Part shown: piece by piece, positions 21,340-33,595 of the stretch
How positions within the stretch are numbered: the first letter of the stretch is position 1
How the letters are laid out: each line of letters begins with the position of its first letter
Source: Lampris incognitus
Lineage: Eukaryota; Chordata; Actinopteri; Lampriformes; Lampridae
Assembly: GCF_029633865.1 (NCBI RefSeq)
Contig: NC_079213.1
Location: 94,835,016 to 94,899,015, forward strand
DNA: 64,000 bases
Direction: 5' to 3'
The notes under the pieces: model-generated
What the model was told of the DNA's origin: nothing
Seen by the model: the letters and a program-made list of their open reading frames with translations, nothing else
Database searches by the model: none
Made by a program: the position numbers and the translations under genes

Positions 21340-22426
21340 CATTAGTCTAATGTCAGTGTAGTGTTGGTGTTTTGTGAATGTGGTGTTAATGTAGTGTTGG
21401 CTTAAGAGTAATGTCAGTGTTGTCAGTATAGGGTTGTTGTAGTGTTAGTGTAGTGTCAGTGTGGTGTTAGTGTAGCGTTGGTGTGTTATTAGTGCAGAGC
21501 TGACGTGGTGTAGGCGTAGTGTCAGTGTGGTGTCAATATGGTGTTAGTGTAGGGCTAGTGTAGTATTAGTGTAGTGTTAGTGTAGTATTAGTGTGGTGTT
21601 AGTGTAGTGTCAGTATGGTGCCAGTGTAGTGCTGGTGTAGTATTAGTGCAGTGTTAGTGTAGCGCTGATGTAGTGTTGGTGTAGTGTCAGTGTGGCGTTA
21701 CTGTAGTGTTGGTATAGCGTTTGTGTAGTGTTACTGTATGGTCAGTGTGGTGGGAGTGTACAGTTAGTGTAGTGTTGGTGTAGTCTCAGTGTGGTTTGAG
21801 TGTATTGTTGTTATAGTGTTTGTGTAGTGTTAGTGTATGGTCAGTGTGGTGGGAGTGTAGTGTTAGTGTAGTGCTGGTATAGTATCGGTATAGTGTCAGT
21901 GTGATGTGAGTGTACTGTTGGTATAGTATTAGTCCAGTGTTAGTGTAGTGATGGCTTAGCACTAGTGTAGTGTTAGTGTAGTGATGGCTTAGTGCTAGTG
22001 TAGTGTTAGTGTAGTATCAGTGTGGTGAGTGTAGTGTTGGTATAGCATTAGAGCAGTGTTAGTGAAGTGATGGCTTAACACTAGTGTAGTGTTTGTGTAG
22101 TGATGGCTTAATGCTAGTGTACTGTTAGTGTAGTGATGGTTTAGTGCTAGGCTAGTGTAGTGTTAGTGTAGTGCCAGTGTGGTGTTAGTGCAATGTTGGT
22201 GTAGGATTGGTGCAGTGTCAGTGTAATGTTGGTGTAGTGTTGCAACACCACACTAACACTTTATTAACACTACACCATGGTGTAGTGTTAATGAAGTGTT
22301 AGTGTAGTGATGGCTTAGTGTTGGTGTAGTGTCAGTGTGGTGTTAGTGTAGTCTTAGTGCAGTATCATTGTAATGTTGGTGTGGTGTTAGTGTAATGTTA
22401 GTGTAGTTTTGGTGTAGTGTTAGTGT
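21340..22426. repeat. GT-rich ~11-bp satellite, left block
   Basis: Degenerate tandem units around GTGTAGTGTTA (variants with GTGTGGTGTCA, GTGTAATGTTG, GTATAGCGTTT) recur every ~11 bp for about 1.1 kb. The plus strand is strongly G+T with almost no C. An inverted patch lies at 22243-22310. Minus-strand Thr/Leu/His-rich open frames are by-products. Confidence 0.9.
22251..22304. repeat. zero-loop palindrome inside the satellite
   Basis: The 27 bp at 22251-22277 (CACTAACACTTTATTAACAC...) are the reverse complement of 22278-22304 with one mismatch and no spacer. It marks a local strand flip of the satellite units. Confidence 0.9.
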
Positions 22427-23398
22427 AATAATAATGATAATAATTTTATTTATATAGCACCTTTCTAAAACAATGTTACAAAGTGCTTCACAAAAAAAAA
22501 CCCCAAAAAACCCCAGATAAAACCAGACATGGCGGGAATAAGAGTAAGATCAAATAGAGTAAAAATAAAAACAGTATAAATAAAAGCAAATATCAAACAT
22601 TTGTAAAAGCTTTCATAAAAAGAAAAGTTTTAAGACGAGATTTAAAAGAAGCTAAAGACTTAGTTCGTCTTAGCTCAGCAGGGAGAGAGGTCCATAGTGC
22701 GGGGGCTCTAACAGCAAAAGCCCGATCACCCTTTGTAACCAAACAAGACCTGGGAATAACTAGCAGGGCTCCATCTGCAGACCTTAATGGTCAAGGGGGG
22801 ACATACCAAGTCAATAAATCACAAATGCATAAAGGAGCAATACCGTTTAAAGCCTTAAAAGTGAGCAGTAAAATTTTAAAATCAATGAGTTGAGCAGCAG
22901 CACATTACAGTAGTTGAGTCGAGAAAAGATAAAGTGTGTACAACTTTTTGCAAATCGGAAATTGATAAAAATGACCTAATTTTGGAGATTAGCTTGAGTT
23001 GGAAAAAGCCTGACTGAACAGCATGTTTAATTTGAATGTCAAAACTGAGGTTAGCATCAAATATTACCCCAAGATTCCAAGCAGCCTGTTTAAGACTACC
23101 TGACAGACCACCAAAATTAGTAGCAAATGGACTGATGGAATTTTCCGGACCGAACAGAATGACCTAAGACTTATCATCATTAAATGTAAGAAAAATTTTG
23201 GACATCGAGGATTCAATGTCGGTGAGGCAGGCTGTGAGATTTAATAGGGTGCTAGGATCAGTGGGTTTTAGTGGCATGTATAACTGAGTGTCGTCAGCAT
23301 AAAAATGGTAGAGCACATGGTGATTTTTAATGACCTGGCCAAGGAGCAGCATGTATATAGAGAAGAGAAGGGAGCCAAGAACTGAGCTAACACCACTA
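22427..23398 (-). mobile_element. L2/CR1-like LINE 3' fragment inside the satellite
   Basis: The minus strand carries an RT C-terminal region with YHFYADDTQLY near 23300 and the downstream FLTFNDDKS, then ILFGPENSISPF and NLGVIFDANLSFD in shifted frames. Further down are PPLTIKVCRWSPASYSQV and the 3' end, where CAAAGTGCTTTG-like sequence precedes a TTATTATCATTATTATT tail at 22427-22442. Frameshifts and stops make it inactive. It is 5' truncated and cuts the satellite into two blocks. Confidence 0.82.
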
Positions 23399-24727
23399 AT
23401 GTTGGTGTAGCGTTTGTGTAGTTTTAGTGTAGTTTCAGTGTAATGTTAGTGTAATGGTGTAGTGTTAGTGTACTGTTGTTGTAGTGTTAGTGTAATGTTA
23501 GTGTAGTGTCAGTGTGGTGTTAGTGTAATGTTGGTGTAGTGTTATTGTAGTGTTGGTAGAGTGTCAGTGTGGTGTTAGTGTAATGTTAGTGTAGTGTGAG
23601 TGTGGTGTTAATGTAATGTTGGTGTAGTGTTAGTGAAATGTTAGTGTAGTGTTGGTGTAGTGTGGGTGTGGTGTGAGTGTAGTGTTAGTATAATGACAGA
23701 GTAGTGTTGGTGTGGTGTAAGTGTGGTGTGAGTGTAGTGTTAGTGTAATGTTGGTGTACTGTTAGAGTAATATAGTGCAGTGTTGGTGTAGTGTCAGTGT
23801 GGTGTTAGTGTAGTGGCAGTGTGGTGTTAGTGTAGTGTTAGTGTAATGTTGGTGTAGTGTTAGTGTAATGTTAGTGTAGTGTGAGTGCAGTGTGAGTGTA
23901 GTGTTAGTGTAATGTTGGTGTAGTGTTAGTGTAATGATGGTGTAGTGTTAGTGTAGTGTAAGTGTGGTGTTAGTATAATGACAGTGTAGTGTTGGTGTAG
24001 TGTGTCAGTGTGGTGTGAGTGTAGTGTTAGTGTAATGTTGGTGTACTGTTAGTGTAATATAGTGTGGTGTTAGTGTAGTGGCAGTGTGGTGTTAGTATAA
24101 TGTTGGTGTAGTGTTAGTGTAATGTTAGTGTAGTGGGAGTGCAGTGTGAGTGTAGTGTTAGTGTAATGATAGTGTAGTGTTGGTGTAGTGTGAGTGTAGT
24201 GCCAGTGTAATGTTAGTGTAATGATGGTGTAGTGTTAGTGTAGTGTGAGTGTGGTGTTAGTGTAATGTTGGTGTAGTGGCAGTGTGGTGTGAGTGTGGTG
24301 TTAGTGTAATGATAGTTTAGTGTTGGTGTAGTGTCAGTGTGGTGTGAGTGTAGTGTTAGTGTAATGTTAGTGTAGTGCCAGTGTAATGTTGGTCTAGTGT
24401 CAGTGCAATGTTAGTGTAGTTTTGGTGTAGTGTGGGTGTAGTGTTAGTGCAATGATAGTGTAGTGTTGGTGTGGTGTTACTGTAATGTTGGTGTAGTGTT
24501 AGTGTAATGTTGGTGTAGTGTTAATGTAATGACAGTGCAGTGTTGGTGTAGTGTCAGTGTAATGTTAGTGTAGTGTTGGTGTAGTGTGAGTGTGGTGTGA
24601 GTGTAGTGTTAGTGTAATGTTGGTGCAGTGTTAGTGTAGTGGTAGTGTAGTGGTAGTGTAATGATAGTGTAGTGTTAGAGTAATGATAGTGTAGTGTTGG
24701 TGTAGTGTCGGTGTGGTTTTGGTAGAG
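23399..24727. repeat. GT-rich ~11-bp satellite, right block
   Basis: It continues the left block with the same units (GTGTAGTGTTAGTGTAATGT) for about 1.3 kb after the LINE fragment. A higher-order period of about 33 bp is hinted at by a minus-strand open frame with ~11-residue periodicity. Confidence 0.9.
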
Positions 24728-25537
24728 TATGCCAGTAATGTCAAGAAAAGGTTTTTGCAAGAATCTGCAAAATCCAATTTTGCTTAAGTCATCAGCTCCC
24801 CAATATCCATTTGATATCCATGGATGCGGTTTGCAAAATTCAGCAGAGCAGCAAAGAGTGCGAGGCAAAGTGTGTACCAAGAGAGAAACAGACAATGTTT
24901 CAGCTTAATTCCCTTGTCCCTCACCTCTAATAGCTCCCACACTCTTGACAAGGAAAACCAATTTCAGTAACCCTGATGATGAAAGGTTTCATGCCACTGG
25001 GAGGTTGCTTTCCATAATGCTACAAAAATGTATTTGCATCTTAATATTTATCTGTAAACGTTTCAATAACCAATATTTTATCCAGAAAATTAATCATTTC
25101 CAGGCAGATGCCTTCAGGTGAATCATGGCTTTAACAGTAAACCCATTTCTGCTTCTATTTCATTTTGGAACGGAGCTTCAGTAAGACTATTCCTTCCCTC
25201 ACAAGCACTGACTCAACACAAATGGAAAGGGAAATAGCCACTTTCCATTAGATAGCTAGCTCACACCTGTGAACACTGCTGACTGATCTCTGCAGTGGGC
25301 ATCAGCAAAGTCAGAACACTGAAGTAGGGGGAAAGGAAAAGGTCACTAAATTTAGACAACCTAAATGAGGCCATGAACTTGTGGGAGAAGTCTGTAAACG
25401 CTGTGCACAGCACAAAGGGCAAAGTTACAAAATCATGGTCTAGCTTGCTGCAAGAAAAAAAAATATTCAACTCACTAAAATAGTCTGAACATCTTCTGCA
25501 ATTTTCTTTTTGTTGTTGTTTGTTGTTTGATTTTCCA
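24728..25537. other. intergenic, no gene recognised
   Basis: Unique-looking sequence with no coding signal I can support. Confidence 0.45.
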
Positions 25538-25958
25538 CCTTTTTCTCCCCAATTGCATCTGGCCAATTATCCCACGTTTCCGAGCTGTTCCGGTCGCTGC
25601 TCCACCTCCTCTGCCGATCCGGGGAGGGCCACAGACTACCACATGCCTCCTCTGTTACATGTGGAGTCACCAGCTGCTTCTTTTCACCTGACATTGAGAA
25701 GTTTCACCAGGGGGACGTAGCATGTGGGAGGATTATGCTATTCCCCCAGTTCCCCCTCCCCCCCGAACAGGCGCCCCGAACGACCAGAGGTGCTAGTGCA
25801 GCAACCAGGACACATACCCACATCTGACTTCCCACCCACAGACACAGCCAATTGCGTCTGTAGTGACACCCAACCAAGTCAGAGGTAACACGGGGATTCG
25901 AACCACCGATCCCCATGTTGGTAGGCAACAGAATAGACCGCTACGCTACCCGGACGCC
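25538..25958 (-). mobile_element. tRNA-like SINE family B, full length
   Basis: Minus-strand copy with GGCGTCCGGGTAGCGTAGCG at its start, B box GGTTCGAATCC, and the shared body. The tail is near 25538. Confidence 0.85.
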
Positions 25959-26344
<386 letters not shown>

Positions 26345-26349
<5 letters not shown>

Positions 26350-27069
26350 CTGTGAGTTTGTGTGTACACACGTAAAGGACCGTAACAAGGACATCTCTAA
26401 TAGCCAAATAGGGCTGAGGATATAGATCAATATTTGCCTGACCTGGAATGGCGCTTCATAACACATTACCATCCAGTTACTCCTGTGTGTGTGTGTTTGA
26501 GAGTGTGTGTATGTCTTTGTGTCTGAGTGATATATATGTATGTGTTTTGGTGGGATGTTTTGTGATATCCTTGCATGTGCTGTTTTTATGTGTGTATATT
26601 TTTGTGTTTGTGGCTGCGTATGGCTTTCAGATGGCAGCCAGGGGGGATTAAGTGCCACAGCAAGAACTGGAGACAGTAAAATGCTGTTTCTTTTCAGCAC
26701 TTTTAGGGCCCCATGGGCTCCAAGCATCATTTCATTTACAGGAAATCACGTCGGAAAGGATTAGAGAGACACGGAAGTTTGCATATCCTCACCTGGACAC
26801 TGGTGGCTTTGTGGCATATACTCTCACAGACACACAAGAGCTTATAGGTAGTCTCCTTGTTTACCGTGAAACACACTGCAGCAGTTGTTGGACAGAGGCA
26901 ATATTAGGTCTTGGACTGGACTACAGCGTAACAATCTATGTTTGTAAATGTGTGTGTGTGTGTGTGCATGCATGTATGTATGTGTGTATATGTGTAGGTA
27001 CATGTGAAGCACAGGTTGCCCAGTGATGGCAACAGTTGCTCAGATCGTCTGACAGACACGTGGAGAAAA
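26345..27069. other. intergenic, no gene recognised
   Basis: GT-rich patches at 26485-26620 and 26947-26997. No coding signal is supported. Confidence 0.4.
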
Positions 27070-27081
27070 GGGTAGATAATG

Positions 27082-27530
27082 GGCATGCGGTGATCGTAAC
27101 GGTCTATTTCGTTGCCTACCAACACGGGGATCGCTGGTTCGAATCCCCATGTTACCTCCGGCCTGGTCGGACATCCCTACAGACACAATTGGCCACGTCT
27201 GTGGGTGGGAAGCTGGATGTGGGTATGTGTCCTGGTCGCTGCACTAGCGCTTCCTCTTGTCAGTCGTGGTGCCTGTTCAGGGGGGAGGGGGAACTGGGGG
27301 GGGGGGGGGTAGCGTGATCCTCCCACGTGCTACTCTGGCAAAACTCCTCACTGTCAGGTGAAAAGAAGCGGCTGGCGACTCCACATGTATCAGAGGAGGC
27401 ATGTGGTAGTCTGCAGCCATCCCTGGATCGGCAGAGGGGGTGGAACAGTGACTGGGACAGCTCGGAAGAGTGGGGTGATTGGATGGATAAAATTGAGAAG
27501 AAAAGGGGGGGAATCCCCCCCCCAAAAAAG
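27082..27530 (+). mobile_element. tRNA-like SINE family B with target duplication
   Basis: Full-length plus-strand copy with B box GGTTCGAATCC near 27136 and the usual body. It is flanked by GGGtAGATAATG at 27070-27081 and GGGcAGATAATG at 27531-27542, a 12-bp target duplication with one change. Confidence 0.88.
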
Positions 27531-27542
27531 GGGCAGATAATG

Positions 27543-28590
27543 AAACTAGTCAAAAGCTGACATTTATCCAAAAAGGACCTGGAATGCAACTGCAAGTTGT
27601 GCCTTACTGCCCTTTATCTGTGTAATCACAAAGATTAATATTCTACTATCTCCGCATGTGTCTGTGCCTGTGTGTGTGGTTGTGTGTGTCAGCATTTATG
27701 CTAATGTATTGTTGCAAAAGAGAGTAAGGGTATAAGATAATGAGCCTAAAATCTATCATCTACTACACAAGTGCTAAGTGCCAACTCATACATATAAAAG
27801 GAGATGGCTTAGGTGTGATTTCTGGAGATGGAGTCCGGAGTGGGATCGCTTCATCACATCCTATTTTACTCATCAGAGTAACTGTGTGAGCTCTAGGGAG
27901 GGGGAAAAAACAAAACAAAACAAGAATTCATCATCACCCAAAAGTCACACTGAACACTGACTGACTCCTGGGTCACTGATTAAGTTGCTGATATGCTGCC
28001 ACAGTGCCACTATCACCCAGAGGCCACTGAGGAGGCCACAAACAGAGAACAAGGATGCTGAGTATCAGAAATCCAGCAGAGAATACCCAGCATGGAAGTG
28101 CCAAACTCAGCTGATAAGAGAAGACATTTCACAGGGTTACTTAGGGTAAGAGACAATGAGGCAGACTGGAAAGTGGAGGAAGATGAAAAGATGTTGCTGA
28201 TTGTAACTGACTGATTAGGGTCAGAGGTATGCAGGAGATTGGGGACTTGTGACAACATGAATCCAAGGTGGCACAACAACTTACTGATGAAGGAAATATG
28301 TTTCCTTTTACACAGAAGGAATCAGAGTGGATTCTCTGTAGCTCTCTGGGGCCAAGCTGTGTTTGGCCCGCTTTGGTGGTTCCAACAGTATCTTTCCTGT
28401 GCACCTAGTGGTAACTTATATAAATAATGCACAGTGTAAAATTGTCTCCTGTGCATATATCAAAGTGGCTATCCTTCATTTCCTCAGTTTCGGTGGATCT
28501 AGCATTATCTGCTGGTCATACTTGTTTGTTTTCGCACAGCAAATTCCACGTTTTCACCCGAAATGAACATGATCCTGAATGCACAGAAAG
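27543..28590. other. intergenic, no gene recognised
   Basis: No gene or known repeat is recognised. Confidence 0.4.
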
Positions 28591-29030
28591 TGTTCATCTC
28601 ATCTCATCTCATCATCAGCCACCTCTCCGGGGTCGGGTTGCGGTGGCAGCAAGCTAAGTAGAGCACTCTAGACATCCCTCTCCCCAGCAACGCCCTCCAG
28701 CTCCTCCTGGGGGATCCCAAGGTGTTCCCAGGCCAGATTGTACATGTAGTCCCTCCAGCGAGTTCTGGGTTTACCCCGGGGTCTCCTCCCAGTTGGACAT
28801 GCCCGGAAAACCTCCAAAGGAAGGTACCCAGGAGGCATTCTAATCAGATGCCTGAACCACCTCAAACTGGCTCCTTTCAATGTGAAGGAGCAGCGGCTCT
28901 ACTCCGAGCTCCCTCCGAATGTCTGAGTTCCTCACCCTATCTCTAAGGCTGAGCCCAGACACCCTACGGAGGAAACTCATTTCAGCCACTTGTATCCGCG
29001 ATCTCACCCTTTAGGTCACTACCCGGGGTT
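28591..29030 (-). mobile_element. LINE 3'-end fragment with (CTCAT)n tail
   Basis: The minus strand encodes the C-terminus of a fish LINE ORF: LRWFRHLIRMPPGYLPLEVF, ACPTGRRPRGKPRTRWRDY and GIPQEELEGVAGERDV (28868-28668). A pentanucleotide ATGAG/CTCAT tail lies at the 3' end (28595-28615). Upstream, a continuation to about 29030 is frameshifted. The fragment is 5' truncated. A second copy of the same end is at 57679-58058. Confidence 0.85.
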
Positions 29031-30576
29031 CACATGCAGGTCACAATTTCCAACAGCCACAGATTTTGGTCTAACATCGACAAGATCCAGCGGTAGCATG
29101 TGTATTCTGAAAAAAGACAACAATGTCCTCTGACACGGTAATATTGAGTAACACATCAAACATTTAGTTAAACCTAATTAAACGTTGGCTAATGTTTAGC
29201 TAGCACCTACTGCTCTTCTGCATAGGACATGCAGGTTCCCTTTCCTTCTGCACAGGCAATGTGGGCTCGACGCATTTCCTGTGCAGGCGCTATTAAACCT
29301 GAATACTTGGTGTGTATGGCGGACCCCACTGGTACCAATGAAAAAAAAACAAAAACCCACAGAGGAGCAGTTATGGAACGCAAATAAATTGGATGGCTGT
29401 TGCTACAAAAATGCCAGCAGGAAAAGGTATAAAATACGGCATTTTCAACATAAAGGAATTATGGATTACATCTGTGATGTATGAACCATCCCGTTTTATG
29501 GTTTCAAACCCTGTCCCAAAAAAAAAAAAAATAGAGGCTTGTGTTCAAACCCTAACAACTCTACTGTGTATACTAATCCAGACTATGGAGTTCTGACTCA
29601 TCCAGTATTCTGTGAAGAACTGGTGGCAGCATAGGGTAGCGTACAACTTACCAAAACAAATATATTTTAATAAGATTCAGAATTACATTCACAGCTAACA
29701 GACCAAAGCTCTCGAGGAGGTTTTGGGCATGCTGCCACCAGCAGCTCCTTGTGACCTACTATATCTAAAACTCCTGCTCTGGTCTCTCATCCAGACCGGC
29801 CCGCTAATCTTCAGCTAGCTATTAATATGTCTGTCTCCCTACTGTTGGTCAGAAGTCTGACCTGTATGCAAATGAACAGCAAAAATAAGCTCTAATGGGC
29901 TCTCTAAGGAGCCTGCTGCGGCCTGCCTCCTGTTGCTTACAGTACCATGACAGAGCAGCTGCAAAGAGAGGACACAGAGAGGAGAAAGCTGCTGATACAA
30001 TAGTCAACTAACTTCACTGACTTCCCTCGGAGGCATTTAAGTGTCACAGACGTAGTAAAAAGTACCAAAAAAAAAAAACCCCAGTGCTTTCTGCCCGACT
30101 TTCTAAAAAGAGAACATTTTGTCAAGGAAATCTAAAGGTAACGTCAGACAAGTATAATGTCTGAAGCACTTTCATGAGTTACAGGCGAATTTGGTGAATG
30201 GGGGTTTGAGGAGGACATGCGACTGAGCGGGAGGGGGAAGGGGTTTTAGGGAGCAACAATATGCATGAGCCTGATGTGTACAGACTGACTGAGGAGTCCG
30301 GTTGGGAGTCCGGGTGGGAGCCTCTGCTGCAGCATTCAGACGTGTGTGAAGCACAACAAAGCCAGGCCATTTGAAATCCATCGTTACATTAATTGTCTTC
30401 TCTCTCATCTATCTTGTGTCTCTCTCTTTATTATTTACTGTGCTGTTTGTTAAACACTTTAGACTGGGTGTAAGACAATAGTATAGGTGTGTGTGTGCAT
30501 ATCTGTTTGTGTGTGTGTGTGTGTGGGGGGGTAACACATCCCACTCAGTTACCAAAGAGGGCAACATTTTCCCTTG
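29031..30576. other. intergenic, no gene recognised
   Basis: Nothing coding recognised. It contains poly-A patches at 29341-29349 and 29518-29531 and a (TG)n patch near 30508-30524. Confidence 0.4.
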
Positions 30577-30672
30577 ACTTAATTAATCACTGTGAAGCTG
30601 TGATGTTGGTACATGTTCATGCCTGTTAGCAGCGATTTCAGAGTCCTGAACACCTTTCAAATCCATTCCATT
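30577..30672. repeat. ~96-bp duplication, uninterrupted copy
   Basis: From about AATCACTGTGAAGCTGTGAT to CCATTCCATTTGT, this matches the sequence at 31270-31300 joined to 32853-32934. That second copy is split by a Tc1 element, so this copy shows the empty target site (GTTGGTACATG). Confidence 0.88.
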
Positions 30673-30797
30673 TGTCCATCCATTCATTATCCAAACCGCT
30701 TATCCTGCTCTCAGGGTCGCGGGGATGCTGGAGCCTATCCCAGCAGTCACTGGGCAGCAGGCGGGGAGACCCCCTGGACAGGCCGCCAGGCCATCAA
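30673..30797 (-). mobile_element. SINE-like family A, 3' fragment
   Basis: The minus strand starts with the CCATCCATTCATTATCCAAA tail complement and runs to GGCCGCCAGGCCATCA. It abuts the end of the 96-bp duplication and is followed by a family B SINE. Confidence 0.85.
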
Positions 30798-30810
30798 AAC
30801 ATTTGTATTC

Positions 30811-31253
30811 TTTTTTTTAAATTTTCTCCCTTTTTTCTCTCCGGTTGTATCCGGCCAACTACCCCACTCTTCAGAGACGTCCCGGTTGCTGCTCCACCCC
30901 CTCTGCTGATCAGGGGAGGGCTGCAGACTACCACATACCTCCTTCGATACGTGTCGAGTCGCCAGCCGCTTCTTTTCACCTGACAGTGAGGAGTTTCACC
31001 AGGGGGAGGTTGTGCGTGGGAGGATCACGCTATTCCCACCAGTTCCACCTCCCCCCAAACAGGTGTCCCGATTGACCAGAGGAGGCGCTAGTGCAGCGAC
31101 CAGGACACATACCCGCATCTGGCTTCACACCCATAGCCACGGCCAATTGTGTCTGTAAGGATGCCAGACCAAGCCGGAGGTAACACGGGGATTCGAACTG
31201 GCGAGCCCCGTGTTGGTAGGCAACAGAATAGACCGCTATGCTACCTGGATGCC
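30811..31253 (-). mobile_element. tRNA-like SINE family B, full length
   Basis: Minus-strand copy with B-box complement GGGATTCGAACTGGC and the shared body. It lies next to, probably inserted into, the family A fragment. Confidence 0.85.
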
Positions 31254-31269
31254 TCAGAGTAATTGATTT

Positions 31270-31300
31270 CATGAATTACTGTGAAGCTGTGATGTTGGTA
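31270..31300. repeat. ~96-bp duplication, second copy, left half
   Basis: GAATTACTGTGAAGCTGTGATGTTGGTA matches 30585-30612. The right half continues after the Tc1 at 32853-32934 (CATGTTCATGCC to CAGTTTGT). Confidence 0.88.
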
Positions 31301-32850
31301 TAGTTAAGGTCAAAATTATTAGCCCTCAAGGAACTATGGAACATTGCCCTAAATTCTGCCCAATGTTTGCATCATTCATAAAACTTTACATAGTAAAACA
31401 TCCATCAATGTTAAGGCCCCTATTTGGTACATTTTGGAATGTAAAATAAATCTTCAGGTTTGCTTTATACCAAATGTAGTGAAAATTGAGGTCGTCAAAA
31501 TTATTAGCCCCCGCGTGATTTTTTGCTTTCAAACCACACCTGAGCAATCAATCAGCATTGAACTTTACTTAAGGGACTCTAATGAACAGGGCTAGTGGCA
31601 CTTGAACAATTGATTGAGAGGGACTACTCTTAAATTCTTGGTAAGTAATTTCATCATGCCAAAAAGTAAAGAAATCAGTCTGGAACTCAGAAAGAAGATA
31701 GTGGATGCTCATCTTAAGGGGGAAGGCTATACTGCCATTTCCAAGCATTTCACAGTGTCTAGAACAGCTGTGCATTGTATCATTGCAAAGCACAAGGAGA
31801 CAAATTCTGTTAGAAACAAACCTGGGCGTGGTTGAAACTACAAGATTTCAAAAACATTGGAGATGAAAATAGTCAACAACAATCCCCGGATCTCTGCCAA
31901 GATGATTGTTGCTGAACTGGCCTCTTCTGGACTTGATGTTTCAAGGAAGACTGTTGTGAGGGCTCTTCATCATGGTGGGCTTCGAGGTCATCGTCCAAGA
32001 AAAACTCCATTGCTCACACAGTGGCACATCAAAGCCAGACTGAAGTTTGCCTGTGAACATTTGAAACAGCCTGTCCTTTGGTCTGATGAGACTAAACTTG
32101 AGCTGTTTGGGCACATGGATTTTGCTTTTGTTTGGTGAAGGAAGGGAGAGGCCTTCAACCCTAAAAACACAGTTGCCACAGTTAAACATGGTGGTGGGAG
32201 CATAATGCTGTTTTGCTGCTTCAGGCACAGGGAACTTTGTTTGGGTGCATGGGATCGTGAAGAAAGATTATATTGATATTTTGAAGGATAATGTGAAGAA
32301 ATCTGCTGCCAGTCTAGCTTTAGGTTGCTGCCAGGTCTTCCAGCAAGACAATGACCTGAAGCACTGGTCCAAAACTTTTTGAAGGACACCAAAATCAAGG
32401 TCCTGGAGTGGCCCTCTCAGAGCCCAGATCTCAATCCTATTGAGAATCTGTGGCGGGAGCTCAAGGTTAATGTCCATGCTCGAAAACCACGCAATTTGGA
32501 TGAGCTGGAACAGTTTGCCATGGAAGAATGGGCTAAGATCCCTCAAGAGACATGTGCCAACCTAGTTAGGAACTACCATAAAAGGTTGTTGTCAGTTGTG
32601 AGTCAGAAAGGTTACACTATTGACTATATTAATTGTCAGAGGGCTAATAATTTTGGCCTTGTCATTTTTGTTTTTTCTTCTTTCAATTCAGCACATCAGT
32701 AAAATATCTTAATCAAGCTTAGTGGAGATTTTGTCTTTGTTCTTTTGGAAGCAATTAAACTATAAACACTTTTGGTTATGGTCATTTCCATGGAAAAGTT
32801 AAGGGTTTTGTTTGATTTCATAAAGGGGGCTAATAATTTTGACCTAATTG
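31301..32850 (+). mobile_element. Tc1/mariner element inserted in duplicated DNA
   Basis: The ends TAGTTAAGGTCAAAATTATT and (reverse complement) CAATTAGGTCAAAATTATTA form terminal inverted repeats. The element begins after TA at 31299-31300. Comparison with the uninterrupted duplicate (GGTACATG) confirms a TA target, and the right TA has become TG. The transposase is on the plus strand and is broken. Confidence 0.9.
31656..32702 (+). pseudogene. Tc1-like transposase pseudogene
   Basis: The frame starts MPKSKEISLELRKKIVDAHL at 31656 with a first helix-turn-helix (YTAISKHFTVSRTAVHCII). A stop at about 31833 precedes the second DNA-binding part, NPRISAKMIVAELASSGLDV. The catalytic blocks are WSDETKLELFG near 32080, QQDND near 32345 and NPIENLW near 32440, in different frames. 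The C-terminus, [14 protein letters not shown], is near 32590-32630 and the frame closes at 32702. At least two stops and two frame changes make it inactive. All domains of a DD34E transposase are still present in order. Confidence 0.9.
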
Positions 32851-32934
32851 TGCATGTTCATGCCAAGTAGAAGTGAATTCAGAGTCCTGTACACCTTTCA
32901 AATTCATTCAGTTTGTATTATGTGAAAAAAATCC

Positions 32935-33595
32935 AACCTATCCGAAAGTCCTCATCATTCTTTCCCCCTTGTATTGACCTAGCTTCCATTTTCCTGGAAA
33001 AAAAAAATTGGGCATGCTTAACATCTCTCTCTGATGCTGTCTTGCTTGTAATGAAGAGCTGAGTGAATATTGAATACTAGCCAGCACGGTAGCAAGGCTG
33101 TCATGATAACCATGGCTAGACCTACCACTAATGAAGTCTGCGGTCATCTCCTAGGTAATTTTCGGTGTTAAGGTGGTGAACTGAGAAATAAAAAAAGGCC
33201 ATTTGTAAAACCAGGAGACATCACAATAACAACATGTACTGTATATGGGAGAGTCTATTGACGTGAGAGTTAAAAAGACACTTTTCTTTCTTGCAGAGGA
33301 CAGCCAGACCTTCCACCGTAGTGATCCCCCAATGTGTCAAATGACATTTCCCTGCTGAATTATACAACTAAATTGTGACAGCAAGAAAAAGGGTGTCATC
33401 TCTCCTCTTGTTCCTTCTCATTCTCGCTCGCCCTCTCCTTGTATCGATTTCTCTCCCTCTTTTCTGTTTCTTCCCCTTTTGTATGATCTTTTTTTTTTTC
33501 AAATGGCCTTTTGTCATTTCCTTATTTTCCCAAACCTCATTTCCTTGTCCTCAGTCATCTAAATCCTCCCTCCTCCATCCGTCTCCTGTTCTCAC
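32935..33595. other. non-coding, probably 3'-ward intron of the neurocan gene
   Basis: It lies just downstream (minus direction) of the lectin exon donor. A pyrimidine-rich stretch is at 33390-33560. No CCP/sushi exon, which normally follows the lectin domain, could be found here or further left. Confidence 0.45.

Noticed and set aside
24554..24895. Thr/His-rich periodic protein on the minus strand
   Set aside because: It is translation of the GT-rich satellite.
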